Assembly (NCBI GenBank): GCA_010014835.2 | Contig: JAAAKB020000021.1 | Location: 1,779,041-1,809,259, forward strand | Direction of reading: 5' to 3' | From: Apostichopus leukothele | Lineage: Eukaryota; Echinodermata; Holothuroidea; Aspidochirotida; Stichopodidae | Length of the DNA stretch: 30,219 nt | Part shown: positions 1 through 12,199 of the stretch, piece after piece | Layout: the number at the start of each line of letters is the position of its first letter | Numbering within the stretch: the first letter of the stretch is position 1 | Notes under the pieces: generated by a model | Seen by the model: the letters and a program-made list of their open reading frames with translations, nothing else | Told to the model about the DNA's origin: nothing | Database searches by the model: none | Made by a program: the position numbers and the translations under genes

Positions 1-28
<28 letters not shown>
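1..28. repeat. (TA)n microsatellite
   Basis: Uninterrupted TA dinucleotide repeat at the window edge. It may extend beyond the window. Confidence 0.95.
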
Positions 29-32
<4 letters not shown>

Positions 33-1319
33 TGTGATTAACTTTGTACAAACATTCCTTGTTGGGTATACAGTATACCGTATATATCATGCAACTAACA
101 CCCATCAACGATAATTTCGTTACACGTTAGTATAGTATATTGGTCCAGTTTTGCTAACAACTGCTAACACTTGAAGTATCTCTTCATGCAGGTTGGGCAA
201 TAGGCGGGCCTACTACAAATAATACCAACACGTTGAGGATTTGTTACTTCATACATTTAATTATCACAGAGACATTATACGAAGGTTCTCAAGCTTACCA
301 CGGGAAATGTTTGCTGAAGTTTGAACCCTAGTGATCATTTACTTGTTTTTTACACTTTTTGCAGAAAACAAAAACGTAGGCCTAAATGTCAGAAGAGTTT
401 AGATATTTTTGTAATGTTTCTTTCGTTCCAACACAACAGTCTGTTATACAGCAATCATAGAAAAAAATTGACGGTGTAACCCCCACAGATGGTAAAAGTG
501 CCTGTTATGTGCTCACTTCATTGCATATTTGTGACATTTTTGAATGCTCAACTGGGAAAACGTCTTCTTTCAAACGCATTACCACTAATGTAGAAATGTG
601 GCAGTAATAATTTTCTACTTTACTGCTAAATATAAGGGGACAAATAGCATGTGTTCTTTACGGTCCGAATGATTTCTCCCCCTACCCCTACCCCCCCCCC
701 ACTCCCAATAGAAAATCCCGACTTTTCGGAACGTATGGTAACTCTACAATGTAGATATGTCTGTGTACTTTATTCCGCCTGTTAAATCTTAAGTATACGA
801 TATCGTAGTTAACTACACACATATACAATGAAAATATTGAATTTCCTAACTAATGAAGAACTGTGACCTCACTTTGGTCACAAGTCAAAACTAAAATCGT
901 AACACGAAGATCCCCTAAAAGATGAAAAGTTATTACTACAACCGCTTTCATGGAAAATGACCTTCAAAAACAGCATAATCGATGACTAAACACTGTATCC
1001 CTTTACAACCAAAACTGGCATTATGGGAAAAGCAACCACGAATGCTGCTATCATAAACGTACAAAAGTGTTACTCAACATTACGTAATGTTACGGTCGGT
1101 ATTGTCAACATATTATAGTTTTTGCATCTAAGGCCATCTTGTATAAACTCACACCATCTATGTATCAAGTATTTAGGTTAGCTCATATTTATTGAATGCG
1201 CCATACGCGGAGTGAGAACAAGAGGCTAAGAAAAATCGATCGCTCTGTTTCTATTGAAATCTAACCCCCCTTTGCTGTTGAATTAGTGAAGCTATTGTAA
1301 CAATCCTTCCTCGATTGCT
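29..1319. other. Upstream non-coding DNA
   Basis: No open frame of note, RNA gene or transposon end is visible on either strand. It holds a C-rich tract near 680-705 and the palindrome at 1076-1091, which is listed separately. It probably includes distal promoter sequence of the SALL gene. Confidence 0.6.
1076..1091. promoter_or_regulatory. 16-bp perfect palindrome with PAR-bZIP/C/EBP-type core
   Basis: AACATTACGTAATGTT is its own reverse complement. The central ATTACGTAAT matches the RTTAYGTAAY site known for PAR-bZIP, NFIL3 and C/EBP dimers. It lies about 640 bp upstream of the SALL start codon. The motif is seen directly; use as a binding site is inferred. Confidence 0.45.
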
Positions 1320-1330
1320 GATATGAATGG

Positions 1331-1570
1331 ATTGGCTATTGCCATCTCTTTTTGTTAACAAATGCAGAAGTTTTCTGTTCTCATTTTCTTCGTCAAGTTT
1401 TCGTGGTTTTTAAAGTGCATTTTAATATAATGCCACACATGAAGTTGAATGGCTGATTTTAGCAATAGATGAATACACATCAGTGTCACTGACCAATCAG
1501 AGAACAGCGAACGACCATCGACGGTGAAGCTCACTGAAGTGTGTTACTAGTAGTGTAGCAATTCCACGTG
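1331..1570 (+). promoter_or_regulatory. Candidate TATA-less promoter region with two CCAAT boxes
   Basis: An inverted CCAAT (ATTGG) lies at 1331-1335 and a direct CCAAT, in the NF-Y-like context ACCAATCAG, at 1493-1497. A CACGTG E-box follows at 1565-1570. There is no TATA box at a suitable distance. NF-Y boxes usually lie 60-100 bp upstream of the start site, which would put transcription initiation near 1555-1600, some 130-180 nt before the start codon. The start site is inferred. Confidence 0.4.
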
Positions 1571-1707
1571 TATCGCGCGTACTACCGGAACTCAGCCGAG
1601 AGAAGGAAGGTTGGTACCCGCGACTATACCGCCTACTACAGAAGAGTTTCGTGCAAAAAAAAAAAGACACTAGGTGAAGTAAAAACTAAATGTATTCTTT
1701 CTTACAG

Positions 1708-1732
1708 TGGCCTTAGTGAACGAGCCGCCGGC
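1708..1732 (+). other. Possible 5' UTR segment after a cryptic 3' splice site
   Basis: The start codon is preceded by a pyrimidine-rich tract ending TTCTTTCTTACAG at 1707, with a branch-point-like ACTAAAT around 1685-1691. This would be a good acceptor, so the first transcribed exon may lie further upstream and be spliced here. No partner donor can be identified with confidence. If the site is unused, the 5' UTR simply continues upstream. Confidence 0.3.
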
Positions 1733-1853
1733 ATGTCAAGGCGTAAGCAATCAAAACCGCAGCAGCATTTAGGTGTTATTAGTGGCGAAACCAACAAAAT
1801 CGCCGGGGATTCTGTGCGAGAGGAATCCGCGCCGTCCGTCTCGGAGAGCAACG
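1733..1853 (+). CDS. sall: Spalt-like (SALL1/3-type) transcription factor, coding exon 1
   Basis: This exon encodes residues 1-40 plus the first base of codon 41. It opens with MSRRKQSKPQQ, nearly identical to vertebrate SALL MSRRKQAKPQH, the motif known to bind RBBP4 and recruit the NuRD deacetylase complex for repression. The start at 1733 is chosen because the family begins exactly at this Met and because the context GCCGCCGGCATG is close to Kozak. The frame stays open upstream to another ATG at 1568, so an N-terminal extension cannot be excluded from sequence alone. The exon ends AACG followed by GTGAGTA, a near-perfect donor, leaving phase 1. The large exon at 20959 starts with AT and restores GAT (Asp41) in frame. 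As I recall, vertebrate SALL1 also has a phase-1 intron shortly after this motif, supporting an ancestral gene structure. The rest of the exon (residues 12-40) is Ser/Glu-rich with no recognised domain. Confidence 0.9.
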
Positions 1854-1859
1854 GTGAGT

Positions 1860-4800
1860 ATAGTCTACCAGCCCTAAGCTTCTTGTCATAGGAGCAATGT
1901 AGGGTACTACTAAGAAGCAGCGGTTCAGGGTCTTGGAAACTAAGATAATCAAACAAGTTTCTACCGATGTTTGTCGGAGAATTTATTTTTGCTGGAAATT
2001 GTTTAATATTTTTCTTCGAAGATTTTCTCATTTTGTAATTGGACCATGGACATGGGCTGCAAACGGTTTTGCCTTTTATCGCCTTACGGCGTTCCTCTAC
2101 GTTTCTACAGGATTTTCATGGTCCATTGATTATGGGCATCTTAACTCCATGGGCCTCTATTCTTGTGCGTTTATATTCTTATTCAGGTGGATAGTGGGGT
2201 CGTGTATGACTACCGTAAACTTTTTTCGCACCGTGGAAAAAAATAAGAATGCTGTCAGAAAGAGCGATATGTAAATAAGTTTTTATTCACATGGAGGGGT
2301 AGGTAGGTAGGGTACGTTACGGTTGTAACGATTAACTAAGCCAAATATTTATATTTTCCTAGAAGAGCTTTCTAGTATTCTTTCTAGGAGGTTTGGTCTT
2401 ATGTATCGCGCATTGCGTTACATAACTATTTTAATAGTCTAACATGACACTAACAATAGTTAAGAAACTACGTTAAGGCACTAAAAAATGGTGGTTGGTG
2501 TGAAGGAGAAGGCCCTACAAAGTTGACCTGTGACACACAATCTCCCCCCCCCCCCCACCAACCTTAAATGCTATAAATAGTTACAAACAATTACCCACAC
2601 CAAATCTCTGGTAAAATTTGAGTGTTCAGTTATTAAATTTGAATTTAATTTTTACAATAGCATTTTGAGCAGAGACCACATTCAGCTAAAAAAAAAAATA
2701 CTATAGCCTACACTAGGTGCTGTTGGAGTGAAATTGTACATTTTCTCTATTTCTGTTTATTAGCTTTGCACATTTGCTCTATTTCTAATGTTATTAAAGT
2801 CTTAACTAAAATATTTCCCTAGGACTACATACCAGATAACTGCTGCTGGTAAAAGAATATGTGACGATATAACCATTAGCCTAATATATAATTCATAATT
2901 AATATGCTTTTATCTACTATTATGAGCTATTGACCTTACCTGAAAATATTTTCAGTAGATTCAGGTTCCCTTTCAAGTTCTGTCATTTGCAAACCTTAAT
3001 TTGTATTCTGATTTTCTTTTGACAAACTTAAAATAATTCTTTGCAGTATCCTAGCTGGCAATATGGTGGTATTCTACTTATGAGTGGTTTTTACTGGTAC
3101 TCAGATATCTCATTAACAGTATGCCTATACTGTTGTATTGGCTTTATGCAAGTTCATATATCTAGATTGTAAGTTCATGTAACATTAAGCAGCTTATTGT
3201 CCTTTTTTTTGTTCATTTTCATAAATAGCATATTAATTTGGTATATTATGCATTCAGATATTTGCAATCAACCATTCTGTAATTATCGGAGATAGGCTAC
3301 AGTAATATTTTGTCTAAACAGAATCCACTCTGAAAAAGGATTCATGTTTTAGTTCATTGTGTAACATTGTTACACAACAGTTTATAGACTACACTATAGA
3401 CATTTGTGACACTTTTAATGTGAGGAATGTTTTAAGATTAGATAATGTTATAAGAATAGAATAACATTTTCTCAAGTCGATATCATCACGTTAATTGTAA
3501 AAACGAAAGATGAAACGTAGTTGCAACATGCTGTTACGAACATAAAACAACTCACCAGTTTGGGTATTTCTTAACAAGCAAAACACACCCCTACAAATAA
3601 ATGGGAGAAAAATAAAAGAGTTTTAATCTTAGTGTCAGTCAATTTCACTGTTATTGAAGTGAAGCAATGTATCTTGTTCTTAACTCTTTTTCAGGCTGTT
3701 ATTACATTCAAAATAGTATAGTCTGTCATTAAATTAGTCTGTCATTTAACATAGTCTGTCGCTTAAAGTTTTAAGTTATCATAAGAGGCATTTGTCTTAA
3801 TCAAAATGTTATTTTTGTGTGTGATAAATAACCATTATCAAGTGATGCATTTGTATCCAGAAAGACATACCTTCATTGCCATGGAACCCTCCGACAAAAA
3901 AATGTTGCCATTGTAGTTGTATTTTATTCATTGTCTTTTCAAAAAAATCCAAAATTATAATCTTATTGATACACAAATTTATTTTCAAATTGCCTTTCTC
4001 AGCTTGTGTCATTACAACACTTGGAACAGTTAGGTTTCTGACATGCTATTTAACATGGAAAAAATAGTTCCAACACACAATGAAGGATGCTGTTCAAAGT
4101 GTGTCAAAATTTATGTAAAATGTTGTGAGAATTTTTTAGCACATTTAGCTCTGTTGGATTCAATATAGTCTATACGCCAAGATGATGGCTTGATCCTCCC
4201 AGCAGATGACCTCAATAGTGACAAAGTTCTGACAGCAAAGAATTTCTACCTCACATTCTCTTGTTAAATACTATCAGCCAAGCCTCTACCTACTTGTTTA
4301 TAACATTTGTTCTTAGAAAATTATGAGCCCTGGACATTCCATCTTTATAGATAGAAGTTATTTGTTCACAGAGTCTTTTGTGTGTCAAACAATTGCCACA
4401 TTGAAATCAGATTTTCTATGGAGAAGGTTGTTTGTATTCTGTGAAAGCAGTCAAGCATATCAGAAATATTTCATGTTGGACACTCACTTTACAGGTGCCA
4501 TTGATTCTGTTTTCATTTTTGTCTCTGTACCCTGTAATATGGTGTTAGCTGCTTCATACTCCATTGCCCCCTCCAGTGGACATTAACTTCCTCAGTTTAG
4601 AGATTATTCACAACATATTTTGGTAGATATTATACGATTTTATACAATTTCCTGAAATTTACATGTTTCAATGCAATTTTAACAGGCTATGTCAACTTCT
4701 AAGACAACGGTTACCAAGAAATTTAACCCACTTTTTGTTCCCAAAAAAGTTGCCATTTCAAACCCTGATGATAGTTTTTTATTTGTTTTATCACAACCTG

Positions 4801-7800
4801 AAAAAAAAAATTCAACCTACAAAAGAATGGTTGAAGGTACAATATTTACATAAAATTGTTTAATGCAATACGACTTCAGCTTCAAGCACAGGTAAGAATG
4901 GCCCACAGTTCTTTCTTCTCAAGCTAGAGTTAATTTTTTTTAATTCCTGTTTTAATAGCCCATTTCACACTATTTCTACGGTTCAACAAATCCTACTTAG
5001 CCCCACTGTATGAGTTAATAAGTACTTCTATTGAATACAGTTTTACAAAAAACTTTGTTGTCACAGTTAGCTGTCACAAACTGTTTTTGTTTTTGGAACT
5101 ATTGCATGGTCATCAAAATTTGTACCAAACCTGCACAGTATCACACAAAAGAAGATTTCCATAGGGTGGAACTGAGGCACCCTATAGATATTTTTGTCAC
5201 CTAAATGAAGGTTAATAATGAGCGAGTATAAATATACCACTGGGCATCGATTATCAACTTGTCCATCAACTTTGTACATCAAATTCATCAAATTGCAAAC
5301 CATTTTCCTTCATTATTTGAAATGACATTTTAAATAGTAGTAAAATGTTTATACCAAACTACATTAGTATGGGATTTTTCATAGGTTTCATAGCTTTGAA
5401 AAATGTATCACCATGAACTCCAGTCGTTTCTATAAGTGACAAAAGTAAAAAGAAGTAAGTACATCAACTTTGTATATAAACATTTTTCAACAGGTATATA
5501 CTGTGTAAACCCTCTTCTTTGCCATTATTATCCTTGTTAACTAATTCAAGTGGATTGTCACAAATTGGAGTGCACTTTACAGTACAAATTTTGATGGTGG
5601 TAAACGTCTAAGGGAAAACCTATGTATGGAAATGTCGTAAGGTTTTTCATTTATTTGAAGAAAAATTTGTTGAATCGTCTCAAACTAATGAACTGAATTT
5701 TGTCATACAATTCCGAGTCTTAAGTTCTACAACTCGAATCAACTTTTTTTAGTATTATGCAGATGAGAGCTCTGTTTAGTCTTCCACAACAGATCTCTTG
5801 TAATACACGGTGCGGTTTTCGTTTATTTTGTGGAATTGGCTTTTCGTATTCAGTGGTTTGGAATAGATTCAGGTGAAGAAAGAAATCCTTAGGTCTACGA
5901 GAGTGTCTTATATTATATCATTATGAATGATATTTGTACTTCTGCATTGTCTGGTTAACTCTGACGCAGACCATTGTGCATTCACTGCATTGCCACTCGT
6001 TATGCTTCACCAGTCCTGCCACTATAGACATTTATTATCGTAAAATAAAATTATATACTTCTAAGAGTAGGTTAACAAGGAAAGGAGTAGCATTTTACCA
6101 CAGTATAGAAAGGATAATGAATCAAGCAGCATACTTTGTCCATCAGCTGGTGAAAGCTTTTGCCAAAATCATAGTTTATGAACCAGGAAATGAGCTCCAA
6201 GTATTTTTAGGTAATTCAAAAGGGAACCCAAAAAGTGAAGTTGAAAAGTTTGCAAATATTTTTTATAGTTGTGCACAAAGCTTGCAAAGTTTACAAAAGG
6301 TTTGGAAGGGTTGTTGTTATTAGTAAGTGATTACTAACAATTGCCATTGGTGACCCTCCCCACCCCAATGGAGCAGCACAGTACAGTACAGTAGAGATAT
6401 AAAAAAAAAAACAAATATAAAATTGATTTATCAGAATGGAATGTCCTGACCCTGTCCTGATTCACGCAGAGTCACAGTCGGCAACTACAGATATGCCTAG
6501 ATTCTTCCTCGGCAGACTTGTAATGCTTTTCATTTTAACTGAAAGGCTTCATATACTTTGACTAATTGTGACTAATTCCCAACACACTCATACTCGAAAA
6601 TACTAAAAAAGGCAAATCAGTCATAAACCAGTAAAGCATGCTGTAAATGAAAACTATGGATGAATTTGAAATTTTGAATGCCAAAATACTTGTTCTAACA
6701 AATTAACAACCCATATTGTTTGAAACAGAACTGTTATATACTAACATTATCAACTAAATTTGAAAACCAAAAATTTATGAAGTGTGAAAAAAATTGTAAA
6801 TCTCTTTAAAGCACAGTTAAAACTGCTAGTTAGATTAATGTTGCACAATTATTAGACAATCTTGAGAACTTCACTACAAGTTTAGACATAGGTCTTAAAG
6901 CTTTCATCATTAACTATTTATATTTAAGCCTAGGTTATCCTTCATTTTGGATGGAAGCTGTATACATCTATGTCCCTATTAGTAGCCTATGTCAACAATT
7001 TTTTGGAGACATCTATTTTTGACACAAGGAGGTTTGTAGTTGTTTTCTTGTGTAGATATGAAATTTCCATAGACTTATTTTGTATATGAAATGCGATTGT
7101 CGACTTCAGATTTCTTGAAAACAAAGACAGTAAATAGAGAATCCAAAGAGTCCAAAGTATTTCCAATGATTAACAAAACTAAGTTTTGCAGGTTGGAACT
7201 GATTTAGCAACAAGAGTTAGGAATATTCTTTTCTGCATGCTCATAACAGTGCTAAGAAAGTAAACTCTTAATAATATCAGTTTTGATTTCAACCTGGGAA
7301 GTAGGTAATCTACTTTATTTAATGTTACCTAGACTTATTTAACAGTGCGTCAAAGGTTCAAACTTCAAGGCATGGAATAGTCCTTCCGTTTTCCTTTTCG
7401 TAACCTTTTCTTAACCTTAGGTAAAATAGTATATATTCATAAAGGCACAATGAAATTTCCTGGTATGAAGTTTAATAAACGTTGTAGGGAAATTTAAGGA
7501 TTATGTTCCAAAGAATAAAAAACAAAGCCAAACACCCCCAATTAATTGTGGTTTTCCAAAGTTTAACAAACGATAAAATTCTCTTGTAACTAGTGGTCAA
7601 CAGTAAATTGAAAAAACAAAATTGTGGTTCTTTTTTTTTATTCAATAATAAGGCATGTGACACCAAAAACTTGGCATTCTACACAAGGAAATATAAATTT
7701 GTTTTGTTGTTGTTGATATGTTCTGCATTGTACCACATCCGTCAAACTTAAAATGAATTTGCAACTGAACAAACTAAGCCGCCCTCCTAGATTTTGTTTA

Positions 7801-10400
7801 AATCAATGAAGATTAGGGATCATTCACTTACTTCTTCTCAACAGAAACTTTTGATAAGTAATTAGTATTAATCAGATGTAAGCAACAAAATGAGAAATTT
7901 CAGAGCTTTATACATTTATGTCAATATTTGAAGTCGAGTCGACTAGCTAGTAAATTACATTATGTTATTTTAATATGGAATAGCATATAAAAGATTATCT
8001 GTGCGGCAACTGAAAAGTCCAATTTTCAAACTTGGACATTTTACATACATTTTTCATTGGAAAATATGACAAACTGTGATGTTGGCCATTTGTATATTTT
8101 TAGAAATGAATGCCATCATTATTCATTTATGACTATAATTATACCAGTAAGAATCAAACTGTGTCTGTTATGTAAGATGTATGAGTAATTTGGCAGGTTT
8201 GATATTGACAAATGAAAGAAAAGGCTGTTTAAGGAGATGAATAAATTCAAGGATAATCATGTTCAATCCTACTTACTGTACTTGCTAGGGCAACCAATCA
8301 CTGTAGTTCTACCTCTGTAATATTTTAGTTTGCATTTTTTTTAAAATACCATTTCTAATATCTTTTAACTTTTTAATTTCTAATAACTTATTTCATTCCT
8401 CCATGTACTACAGTAATTACTACAGTGGCAGTGTGTTGTTTGTCTATGAAGTAGCTGTGCCAATTTCTAGCTTTGTGTAAATTTTACAAAAACCATGGAT
8501 AATTCATACAGTTTCGCTTGATGCAGATGTCAAACTTTTCTTCCCTAAACAAAAGCTAGTTATAATGTTTTGACAGAACACAGAAAGCTGGCACCAATTA
8601 AAAACATCTATTACAGTGAAGTCTATAGAAACAAGACATTCTTCATCCAACCCCCTTTTATAAACCAGCTGGGCTTTTAGAGATTGCAAAAAAAAAGGTT
8701 TTTTGCATTGCATATGGATTTTATTATTTTTTTGTGGAGCAATTATCCTTTATGTTGTCCCATTTCTTCTAGTCATTTATTTTCACCTGTCATATAAATG
8801 CAGACAAGTATGAAAATTTCACCTTCTTTCATTTCATATCATCCAGGTTTTATGCTCTCTAATTAAGTACTAAACTAATTTGTATCTGTTCTTGGCCTTG
8901 AAGCATGAAATCTGCTCAGCTCAGGCCCCCCTGCTTGTTATTTCATCTGCGTGTTGTTACGGCCCGATATTACCAGTTGGCATAATAGATTTACGTTAGG
9001 AAGTGTTTACCTCGCAGACGAATCATGTCAAATTTTATTATCTTGTAATAATATTTTTTCAGCATCAGTCATATCACGTCTATCAACTTGTTGCTAGTAT
9101 ATGTATGTATAACGTGATCGTTCATCCACAATGGCAGGAACAGTGCAAAAAAAAAAGAAGAGTAATATTCTTGAATCAGCAGACAGGGGGAGGAATTGCC
9201 GTGTCTACTGCAGGAATCATGCACGAGATTTCTTCATACACCAGCTGCTTATTAATATGACACTGTATGGCACAAAATTGTATCTTTGGTTCACAGTTTT
9301 GCTGCTTATATCAAAGTGTACTGTATATTAAACATTTCTACTGTGTAAAACCTCCAATTAAGCAAACTTTTGTGTGGATTATTGAGTACTATTTTTGCTC
9401 AAAAAAAAAAAACATTCTTAAATTCCTTTTTCTTTGCTTTGCATCAAAACTCAGAATATGAATAAAATACTGTTAAATTGCTCTCAATTTCTCATAGTAA
9501 ACATAGAATATTTTTCAAGGATTTATTTCATTTTTTGATCAAATTAAACCATTGTTGTAGCTATTGTCACCCAAAGATTGCTTACTTTATAGCACTTGAT
9601 TAACATTGCTATTGATTTGGAACATGTCTGTAGGTGACTGGAGCCATGCAGGTTAGCACCAGTTTTATCTTAAATTACTTTCAAGTATTTGAGATGTATG
9701 TAGATGTGTGTGACAACTCAGAGTACAGGTGATCTGAATATGAATTAGTTAATGAAAACCGGCTGTTTTATGCATACATTGAATTAAAATTTTTATTTTA
9801 GGAAATTTGAGGGGCAGTGACATCATACTGTATGTAAAAACTAAAATGGATTCTAAAATTTGCTAAGGAAAGGATTTCTTTCTAATAGTAAAGCAAGTTA
9901 GCAACACTAATGAACAAAAAAGCTGTACCATATATATGGGAGTATTTATAATTAATATTCACACTCAACAATATGTATTTGAATGACTTGAAAACTTTAC
10001 ACAGCCAAGGTTAAGGCTTACAATAATTTCATGTTGAAAATAATCCTGCAGCAAAATGAGTTTTAACCATCGTATAATCCCGCAACTTTTCTATTAAAAG
10101 GTCATCATCTAATAAGAATAACCGAAACTATCGGCCAGCATTTACTAATACAGTATCATCAGTGTTATAATGCTAAAAAAGAAAAAGAAAAAAAAACAAA
10201 CTATTTTACTCAACCAATTATGTCCACACCGTGGCGTCAAATAATTATCTAGCTTTAATTAACCTACCAGTTAATATCTTTCCATTAGTGCCAGCCAACT
10301 CTATATTCTTCCTCTCATTGCCATATTTCTGAAGTGATTGCTGGTCTATTCAGCCTATAGTCTAGAGCTCATTTAGCCAGCATGTTTTTAATTTGTCGTA
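1860..10400. other. Intron 1, 5' half: no gene recognised
   Basis: The stretch holds scattered homopolymer runs (for example C-runs near 2545-2557) and chance ORFs, the longest being 113 codons at 1933-2274 and 129 codons at 5934-6323. Neither resembles a known protein. I see no transposon termini, tRNA or hairpin precursor here. Confidence 0.6.
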
Positions 10401-10560
10401 TTTTTCTAAATAGTGAGAATGCTTGTGAGTATTAATGACAGGATAATAATTGCCACGAAGGGCCCTCGATGTGGTGAGCTTATACTTGAAATTAATAATT
10501 GCTTTCCCCGGTGCTGATGTCACACTGCAAGTTGCACAATATGTAATATATGCGCCGTCG

Positions 10561-10570
10561 GTTACGTAAC
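10561..10570. promoter_or_regulatory. Perfect PAR-bZIP/NFIL3-type palindrome
   Basis: GTTACGTAAC is a perfect palindrome matching RTTAYGTAAY. It sits in a locally GC-richer stretch (about 10440-10575) that also contains ATTAATAATT homeodomain-type sequence. It is the second TTACGTAA palindrome in the window, after 1076-1091. Function is inferred. Confidence 0.35.
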
Positions 10571-11417
10571 AGATTGCCAGAAAAAGGATCTGATAAAATA
10601 TGTAAGTACCATTTAGGAAAACAGATATGCTGGCACTTTGTGGTTGTTCAGAGCTCTTGGACATGTTTGATTAAACGGGGGGACAATGAATTTGATTGTA
10701 TATGCAGTTATGTAATAGATGGAAATTGTTATCGCAGCACGAAGAAAACTCTCATGTTTTTCGTGTGGTTTTCTCTCTGGCCAAAGTTTACTGAGAATGT
10801 TGCCAAAACTAGCAAAAGAGAAATCAAAAGGAAAGGGAAAGAATAATATTTGTTTGATACTGAAAACAAACATCAAAATGGTCACCAGAATTATCAAAAA
10901 TATTAATGTGTAATATGGCATCATAGTGGGATGATTATTCATCATATAATATGTATTGTGGCATTTGTAATTCCGAGGACACTAACAGTGTGAAATTGGC
11001 ATCGTTTTAGCTGTTACATTGGTTATCTTCTTTGGGGCAGTGTATCCTCTGGTTAGATGAGAGAAGAGAACCCAAACATACAATCATTCTTTATTTCTAA
11101 AAAACTTGCGGAATATGTTACTCTGCAAGACAAATGAGTCAGAACAATAAATATAATGAACCTTGGCTCGCTGTGAAATTTTTATTTACAATTTGTTTAA
11201 AAACACACCTGTTTGGCCTCTTTTGGTAATTTCTGATGTTGCTTATTTCGGCCAACATCATAACTCCTCCCATGTGATATGTGTAGTGATTATTCAGAGA
11301 TGCTCCCGTAAAACAGAAAAGCAAAAAAAGAAAAAAAAGTCTGACTGGTTATTTTAGACTGCAGACTTCATCTGAGATCAAATGAAAGGTTAAAATTAAA
11401 GAAGGGGGCAAGGAATT

Positions 11418-11623
11418 AGATAAGTTTTGCCCCCTTTGTGTGCCCTCATCTGAGTCTAGATGGCAAATCCAGAAAAAGAAAATTTCCATCTTCTGTAAGA
11501 CTGACATCCTTCCCGGTAGATAAGATAAATGTCTTGTTCGTGATTTATCGCCATCTGCCGTGCCAGCATTATTCTAAGAGGAGGCATTTATAAACAGAGG
11601 CATAACTGGCACATAGCAGATAA
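11418..11623. promoter_or_regulatory. Candidate intronic enhancer with a GATA-motif cluster
   Basis: GATA-factor motifs occur at 11418-11424 (AGATAAG), 11518-11524 (AGATAAG), 11523-11529 (AGATAAA, overlapping), 11545-11549 (TTATC, reverse) and 11619-11623 (GATAA). E-box-like CATCTG sequences lie nearby at 11447-11452 and 11552-11557. The region is less AT-rich than the surrounding intron. Motif clustering and composition suggest a cis-regulatory module; no direct proof is available from the sequence. Confidence 0.4.
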
Positions 11624-12051
11624 CACAGGCAGAAGTACGGTACCCCCGTCTTCTTGAGTACATTCATATTCGCAGCTTTGGTTATGATGTCCGCAGCGAA
11701 GACTTTCGGACGATATCGGCTATCATCTGCAGGCGTCAGAAATTTGGCAACTCTTCTTACGGAAAGAATAAACTGTGGAATGTTGAAAGCAGAGGAGGAG
11801 GAGATGCAAAAACTAAGTTTGAAAATAAAATCTTGACCTCAATAATACTCAATTTTTGTTCTTCAAAGATTTGATCCAAGTATTCAGAGGCTGAAAGGGA
11901 TATTCAATTTTTCTATGCTTTTAGCTTTCTTGTCTTGTTTTCATAAACCTTCTATCAGGGGGCCAGAATATTTTTTGAATTGGGGTTACCGTATCAAACA
12001 ACATGATTCAAAAAATAAAGAGAGAACCGGAGAAGACGAGAGATGCAGGCT

Positions 12052-12096
12052 CAGCTATGAGCTGGTCAGCCGAGGAGACGATTCCGCTGACAGCTG
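12052..12096. promoter_or_regulatory. Palindromic CAGCTG/inverted-repeat cluster
   Basis: CAGCTATGAGCTG at 12052-12064 has self-complementary ends. GCTGGTCAGC at 12061-12070 pairs, with one bulge, with GCTGACAGC at 12086-12094. A CAGCTG E-box lies at 12091-12096. The block is noticeably GC-richer than its surroundings. It could be a bHLH-bound element or a small hairpin; neither is proven. Confidence 0.25.
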
Positions 12097-12199
12097 GTCT
12101 CTCTTGAGAAAGGTCAAAGAAAAGTTTGGGGTACAAAGGGGGCCACATAACTTTTTAGTATGAATAATATTTACATACATGTGCTATAAGGTGGGGGTA

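Noticed and set aside
841-890. Nuclear-receptor-like half-sites TGACCT and TGGTCA
   Set aside because: The orientation and spacing fit no standard response element well, and such half-sites are common by chance.
1933-2274. 113-codon open frame just after the exon 1 donor
   Set aside because: Aromatic-rich sequence without family motifs, no coding-like composition, and it lies inside the intron. Most likely chance.
5934-6323. 129-codon open frame in intron 1
   Set aside because: The longest intronic frame, but no recognisable domain, no promoter or splice context, and an AT-rich composition like the surrounding intron.
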